The translations under genes were made by a program, and so were the position numbers. 64,000 nt of DNA. Origin: Ephydatia muelleri. Lineage: Eukaryota; Porifera; Demospongiae; Spongillida; Spongillidae. The stretch's first letter is position 1; each line of letters begins with the position of its first letter. Below are positions 58,888 to 64,000 of the stretch, piece after piece. Where the stretch lies: NCBI GenBank assembly GCA_013339895.1, contig JABACO010000012.1:4454789-4518788 (forward strand), in the 5' to 3' direction. The notes below the pieces were generated by a model. The model was not told where the DNA came from and did no database searches. It worked only from the letters and a program-made list of their open reading frames with translations.

Positions 58888-59895
58888 ATGGGAGAAGACT
58901 GTCAAAATATATCAGTGGAAGATTCGGTGCTTTACGTTGCTTTGAATGCAACATTTTCTGTGTTTGGTATATTGTGTTGCGTCGCCACTATTGTACTTAT
59001 ATTGTCGCTCAAGATCTACCGACAGCACATTCATCGCCTTCAACTGTACATTGCCGTGTTCTGCTCTCTATTTAACGCCGCCCTAGCAGCGGAGGTTATA
59101 CCTGTGTACACGTCAGGGAGTTGCGTCAGAGTTAGGCCCGGATGGAACAGTACCTGCGTAGCGTTAGGGTTTATATCCCAGTACTTTGGATTTGCAAAGT
59201 CGTTCTCCATGCTATGGATATGCTGGTATGTGTTCATGCTTGCGATATGCAATTGTCGGATTAAGCGAGAAGTAACAGGTATTGTAGTGATTCTGATTCT
59301 ACCATGTTTCTTTGCGTGGATCCCCTTCATACACAACTCATACGGACTGAATGGTGTGTGGTGTTGGATCAAATACGACGAGAGCAGTCTCCACTCGTTT
59401 TACGAAGGTACTCTTCAAAGCAGCCTTATCGCAGGAGTAGACCTTATCGTACACCTGATGAGCACTGTCATGATACTGATCGTGAGCATAGTGTTCTGCC
59501 GAGGGGCATACACTCACAACAGCATTCTGAAGCATCAGCATATGTGGGCATTGAAAGAAGTGTTGCCGCTGCTAGTCTACCCAGCTGTAGACTGCATTGG
59601 TGTAATTCTTGTCGCAGCGAAAACTTTTTACTTCATTGCCACTCAGAACAAGCTTTCTAAGAATTCAAGTCTAATTCAAATGGTGTCGATTGCCGCGATT
59701 CAGGTGTCAACTACCTTGCTGCCTCTGTCACTCCTCCTTCATCCTAGCGTTCGCTCCTTGGCATGTCGACGAAAGCAGAAAGTCAGTAAAATGTTTGATG
59801 ATTCTGAGAACCATTCTATCATTAGCACTGAGTACAGCAACTCGAGTAATGTACATCCCAAGCAAAGCCTTTTGTCAGGCGCACGCATCAAATAG
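58888..59895 (+). CDS. Intronless seven-transmembrane receptor (GPCR)
   Basis: This is a 335-residue single-exon protein from the ATG at 58888; the ORF is open upstream to a GTG at 58861, which is not a normal start. Seven hydrophobic helices are visible at roughly residues 14-42, 49-74, 89-118, 129-150, 181-205, 225-251 and 263-288. The N-terminus is short with sequons (QNIS, LNAT). A Cys before helix 3 (GWNSTC) and VWCWI in the second outer loop would form the usual disulfide. The CWI motif and overall size recall the cAMP-receptor/GPR157-like group more than rhodopsin-type receptors, and no DRY is present. The tail is short and Ser-rich (SENHSIISTEYSNSSN). The ligand is unknown. Confidence 0.82.
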   Translation: MGEDCQNISVEDSVLYVALNATFSVFGILCCVATIVLILSLKIYRQHIHRLQLYIAVFCSLFNAALAAEVIPVYTSGSCVRVRPGWNSTCVALGFISQYFGFAKSFSMLWICWYVFMLAICNCRIKREVTGIVVILILPCFFAWIPFIHNSYGLNGVWCWIKYDESSLHSFYEGTLQSSLIAGVDLIVHLMSTVMILIVSIVFCRGAYTHNSILKHQHMWALKEVLPLLVYPAVDCIGVILVAAKTFYFIATQNKLSKNSSLIQMVSIAAIQVSTTLLPLSLLLHPSVRSLACRRKQKVSKMFDDSENHSIISTEYSNSSNVHPKQSLLSGARIK

Positions 59896-60220
59896 AATTG
59901 AAAGAATCAAAGTTTTCGGGTGGGTATGGTATAATTGTGTCAAATTTATTTTTAAAATTAATTTTATTGATTTATGAATAATCAAGCGCGCTGTTTGATT
60001 GGGCAGTACTTTTGGACAGAATGGAGGTAAGCCAAGCACTACATTGGTGCCATACACCGCATGCAGGCATTTAGAATAGATGTTGAGGATGTATGTACTT
60101 AATAGCTGTCGTCCTACTCTGTGGAAGAGGTTTTCTTTGGAAGTCTGAAGGCACACGTAATTAGAAATACCCAAACAGGTAGGCCTACAAGGTTTGCTGT
60201 GGCAATTTTGTACTAAGAGA
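59896..60220. other. 3' flank of the GPCR gene
   Basis: I see nothing beyond A+T-rich sequence likely to contain the 3' UTR. Confidence 0.5.
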
Positions 60221-60653
60221 CACAGGAAAAAGTCATAATCGTCCAGGCATGGTTTTTCAAGGTGGTTTTTAACATAAAACCACTCTGGGATTGGATGTTG
60301 AGCGTGGAAATATAGCCAGAGATAATATCTATATATTATCTCTGATATAGCGTAAACACCATCCTGGGTTTAAGCGTCCAGGGTGGGAATATCGTAACAA
60401 CTTGTCCTGGTTTTGTCGAACAAAAACTATGTTGAAGCAGTGAATAAAAATGTTGTATTTATTGCTTCAACATGGTTTTTGTTCGACAAAACCAGGACAA
60501 GACCATATGGGTTTTACGATATTCCCACCCTGGACGCTTAATCCCAGGATAGTTTTTATGCTATTTCCACGCTAGACATCCAATCCCAGAGTTGTTTTGT
60601 GTTAAAAACCACCTTGAAAAACCATGTCTAGACGTTTCTAACTTTTTCCTGTG
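60221..60653. mobile_element. 433-bp foldback element
   Basis: The arms are inverted copies from CACAGGAAAAAGT at the left to ACTTTTTCCTGTG at the right, meeting at TTTTGTCGAACAAAAAC (60411 on) and GTTTTTGTTCGACAAAA (60474 on) around a ~20-bp centre. Arms differ at many single positions and the left carries a small extra palindrome (AGAGATAATATC). It is not related by sequence to the ATGT-flanked foldback family. Confidence 0.9.
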
Positions 60654-62584
60654 AGACTTGGTTTGTGGCTGCGTTATGTAGGTATATGGCATGTATTTGT
60701 GTTACCTTGTATCAGAGATAATCTCTGCTTGTACACAGCCAATAATATTGATATGAAACATATAGATCTGATTAATGATTGGGTCAGAATGTAATCATTT
60801 GTGTACCAAATATTGTTATCACATATTGGTACATATATGTTCAGCAGTCATCTGGTACAGGTTGTAAACAACAGACTGATACAGATAAATAATATCTATA
60901 TGTTTCAGGATTACTACATATGATTACTATGATAATAATATTTCGATTGAATGGTATTAAAAATCAATGCCCTGCCAGTAGCTTAATACACACTATAGAA
61001 ATGTAATCTATTGGTCGAGTCATGACAATCTAGCATATTGCACACAATTTCATTTTCCATGATCTGCCTTCTTGGAATACACATGTGTTGCTAGACAGAC
61101 ACTGGTTGTTGGATGTTGTCACTGGAGGGGGTGACATTGCTGAGCTCCAGAAGAGAGACAGTTGTATTCCATCTAGCAAGGGTTGCCCTCCAGCTGACAG
61201 TAGTGAGTCGAGCCCTTGGACTAGCAATATCATGCCACTTGACGTTTTGAACACTCCAAGTGTAGAATTCCCTATTTCCATATTGCGTCTATAAATGCAA
61301 GTGCTATTATTGAAGAACACATAATATCTACGTGTACCTCAGCATTAGGTGTTAACAAGCTGGATGTACTCTCACAATTGGCAGTAGAGTTACGACTGCA
61401 CTATAGCCTGAAACATTGTTGGTGCAAGTGACCCCAGTGAGCTTCACTTGATATGACAAATGCTGTAGTGTGGTCGCTTGTTTACCATCAGATACATACA
61501 AGAGGCAAAGAGGACAAACTATACGAGTACTTCATAGCCTAAGAAGTGAGCACCGCATGATGCATGCACATCTCTTAAACTCTAACCTTTCTTTCGGCTC
61601 CTGGCTGATCTATATGCTTATGAGGCAGGAGCTCTTTAATTGGAAAACCACACATTGTGTGGAGCTTATGTTTAAATCCCTAGTCACACTTTGAAAGAAA
61701 GCACTTTAATTGGAATACAAGACATTAAAATATAAATACCTTCCTTTTCAGCCACCATGGTAGCAATGGTTGCCGGACAGAGAAATGGTGTGCTATGTCA
61801 TGGCTTGGAAATGGTCTGTTTCCCATAAAGCTCTCAATTTAGAATTTAAAAGACTGAAATCTACAATTGTACTTAGAATAATTGTTATACGAGCCTTAGA
61901 CACACATACTGTTCAGCATTGAATGCAGAAGATGGCCCAAAGTCATTCATGTACTGTATCAAGTAAAGAAGGAGCTGTGTTTTCCTCCTTTGATGCAGAT
62001 GTGTGGTGTTTAACTGCATCAACAAATTCCTTGTGCACACACTCTGCCACTCAGTACTCAGACGTGTTGTATAGAATTCACATGTAGGTGATCCTAAATG
62101 TAAAGAGATGCCTGCATGTTGAGAACATTATTTTCAAAAAATGTCCATGCAGTACCTTAGATAAACACAGCAATACAGCCTTCTGTCCTTCATCTTGGTA
62201 TTATAGAAATGGCCATCTGTGCCCAGGCTTTCTGGCAGACATTCCCATAAAGCTTCACCCATATTCCGAAAGCATTAAAAGACCTTAGACTGCCAATATC
62301 TCTTTCTTCAGCCTGGCGTCTCCTGCAGTAGATATTTGATAGCGCCGAGCACCAAGGTATGAAGTACTTCAATGGAGTGCTCCTATTGAAAGGGGATTTA
62401 TGTGTTACTTTCGTACTGATATATGTCAGCAGGTATGTGAAGCAAAAGGTTTCGTGCTTCCTTTCACTTTTCAACTTAGTGCATATAATCTGCCACAGAG
62501 CACTGCTTGTTGTTTTCATCTCATATATCTCATCAGGGTTAACAGCTCTATCTGTCTGGATAGTACACACAGCAAATTGTAATT
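60654..62584. other. No gene recognised
   Basis: Only short, composition-type ORFs are present on both strands. I see no conserved motif or splice-consistent chain. Confidence 0.45.
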
Positions 62585-63418
62585 TCAAAAAGCTGGTCTA
62601 AAATCATAACGACACCGGGAGGCGTTTGGGTTGTCACAGACAATGCATAGCAGTGGAGCAACTACCACCAGATAGACTTCGTGTTTAAATTCCATGTATA
62701 TACAGCACAAATACTCTTTTCTCCCTGGGGAAAAAACATTGAAATTACTATTAACAATTAATGTTAATTTTAAAATCATTACATGGGATGCGCAGACTGT
62801 TTACCAGCAAGTACACAGTGCGAAGACCTTTGAAGGAAAAGGAAAATAACTTCCATTGCTTTGCCAGCCCTATCATTCATCTCCTCGAAAAGGTCTTCTA
62901 GCAGCCATATCTTCAGCTTCGTTCTCAATGTTAGAACCACATCGTACATATCTTCTGATGTTTCTGAATCAGAAATTCCAGCCTCTTCATTTGCATTTGG
63001 TGTACTGGTGGTTGGGTGAATTACAAGGCTTCTAACGAATAATTTGTGAGGACGCCCAGCAATGTGCTGTCTGTACTTTAAGGGGAAGGGAAACGTCTGA
63101 TTGCATGGTTCACATTTATAGGGGGAGCTATTTGGCAAAGGTCGAACATAATGCACAACATGTCACAGCATTTAACCACAAGTATATACTTACCGATGAG
63201 CTTTGACATGACCAGTATGCCTGGGAGAATTAATTCGAATCATACACGTGCTTGTTGATTCACTCACCTGTACGTACTACTCCGTCTTGACCTGATCGTC
63301 AACTCAAGGAGGTCCAAGAATTCGCGTTTCTGGACCATCAGGCACTCCGTCCACATCAAGCGCTCCTGTTGCTCTCTGCCAGTGCATCCATTGATTAAGT
63401 AGGATTTTAAATCAAACC
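62585..63418 (-). CDS. C2H2 zinc-finger protein, 3' four exons
   Basis: Exons 5' to 3' are 63268-63418, 63194-63220 (27 nt), 62805-63127 and 62585-62724 (TGA), all GT-AG, with phases 2,2,1 matching. The product reads FDLKSYLINGCTGREQQERL and KREFLDLLELTIRSRRSS, then the microexon HTGHVKAH, then a zinc finger YKCEPCNQTFPF...YRQHIAGRPH (C-x2-C-x12-H-x5-H), an acidic stretch (ISDSETSEDMYD), and a Cys-containing end (EYLCCIYMEFKHEVYLVVVA). One finger suggests nucleic-acid binding. I do not recognise the family; exons upstream of 63418 are expected, as the frame is open at the acceptor. Confidence 0.65.
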
Positions 63419-64000
63419 CTACAAGATTTATTATATGGTACATGTATGAGTCATTACAGAAGCAGCTATGATTTTGAAGATCTGGTACATATTGTTAACA
63501 TTGGAACAGAATGATAGCAACATAGTGTAGTATCAAGTATGTGGCAGGATGTAATATGTAACAGCCATGGTACACATGTTGTCAATCTGTACCAGATTGT
63601 TGCCTATGACGTGATATGTTGAGAATTGGCTGTGTATATGTGGCATGTGAAACGCTTTAATCAATTCAAAAGATAGACTACAGAAGCTCGTAGAAATGGC
63701 GCATTAACCCGTTGCTGCATGAACACAAACACACACAAACATATCCATGATGACCCACAGTCGAGGAAAAATAAATCCGGTTTGCTATTTGACTTCCAGT
63801 TATATTATAACCTGGAACGTAAACAATAGAAATATATTTTACTGTATAATTAACAAAAATCCAAAAATTGTAATAAATGTCTAATCAAGTAGACACAACA
63901 TTAAAAAAAATTGTTAAAAATCTACTCCATTATATTTTTCTTCCGATGTGAATGGGTCACTTTTAACAATGATTCATTGTGGGACAGCACACACACACAC
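63419..64000. other. Intron or 5' flank of the zinc-finger gene, A+T-rich
   Basis: I see no exon. The window ends inside a new CA run (63991-64000). Confidence 0.45.

Overview
The window is eukaryotic and animal-like. Its genes are split by GT-AG introns, many of them only 55 to 110 bp. Its proteins include laminin-G, Ig-like, seven-transmembrane and SLC35F5-type families, and it is full of CA/GT microsatellites and short inverted-repeat elements. The mix of multi-exon transposon-derived genes, the palindrome-rich A+T DNA with many TACATGTA octamers, and lineage-specific receptors make an early-branching marine invertebrate, most likely a demosponge, my best guess. That is inference, not proof.

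Region by region: 0.5-13.9 kb (+) is the 3' part of a gene for a giant extracellular protein. It carries one diverged copy of an unrecognised ~240-residue domain, a cysteine-rich anaphylatoxin/fibulin-like module, a single ~10.8-kb exon with 14 tandem 732-bp copies of the same domain, and a C-terminal laminin-G domain. 14.3-19.4 kb (-) holds a signal-peptide, Ig-like, single-pass receptor gene at 18.4-19.4 kb and, downstream of it, an exon for a tyrosine-containing tail with a PDZ-type C-terminus; they may be one gene. 20.2-32.8 kb (-) is an 11-exon SLC35F5-type transporter whose phases close perfectly. Head-to-head with it lies a three-exon aldose 1-epimerase with a signal peptide (33.6-35.8 kb, +).

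37-48.7 kb is a transposon graveyard. It has a 3.06-kb TIR transposon with a zinc-finger/DUF6589-like gene and a foldback element nested inside it, a Ginger-like element with a gypsy-type integrase, a DIRS-like gag fragment, a piggyBac-like transposase relic and a kinase-like fragment. 49.8-57.3 kb contains a broken SAP-domain gene (-), a multi-exon transposase-like gene (+) and an apparently intact Ulp1-type (C48) protease gene (-). 58.9-59.9 kb (+) is an intronless GPCR. 62.6-63.4 kb (-) is the 3' part of a small C2H2 zinc-finger gene with a 27-nt microexon.

The cell-surface genes (repeat/LamG protein, Ig-like receptor, GPCR) do not form an operon and no pathway links can be shown. The most striking object is the 14-fold domain array. 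The most useful mobile-element observations are two related foldback elements flanked by the same 4-bp ATGT, the nested transposon, and the integrase bounded by TGT...ACA inverted repeats. All gene models rest on reading-frame continuity and splice-site phase; no transcript data were available.
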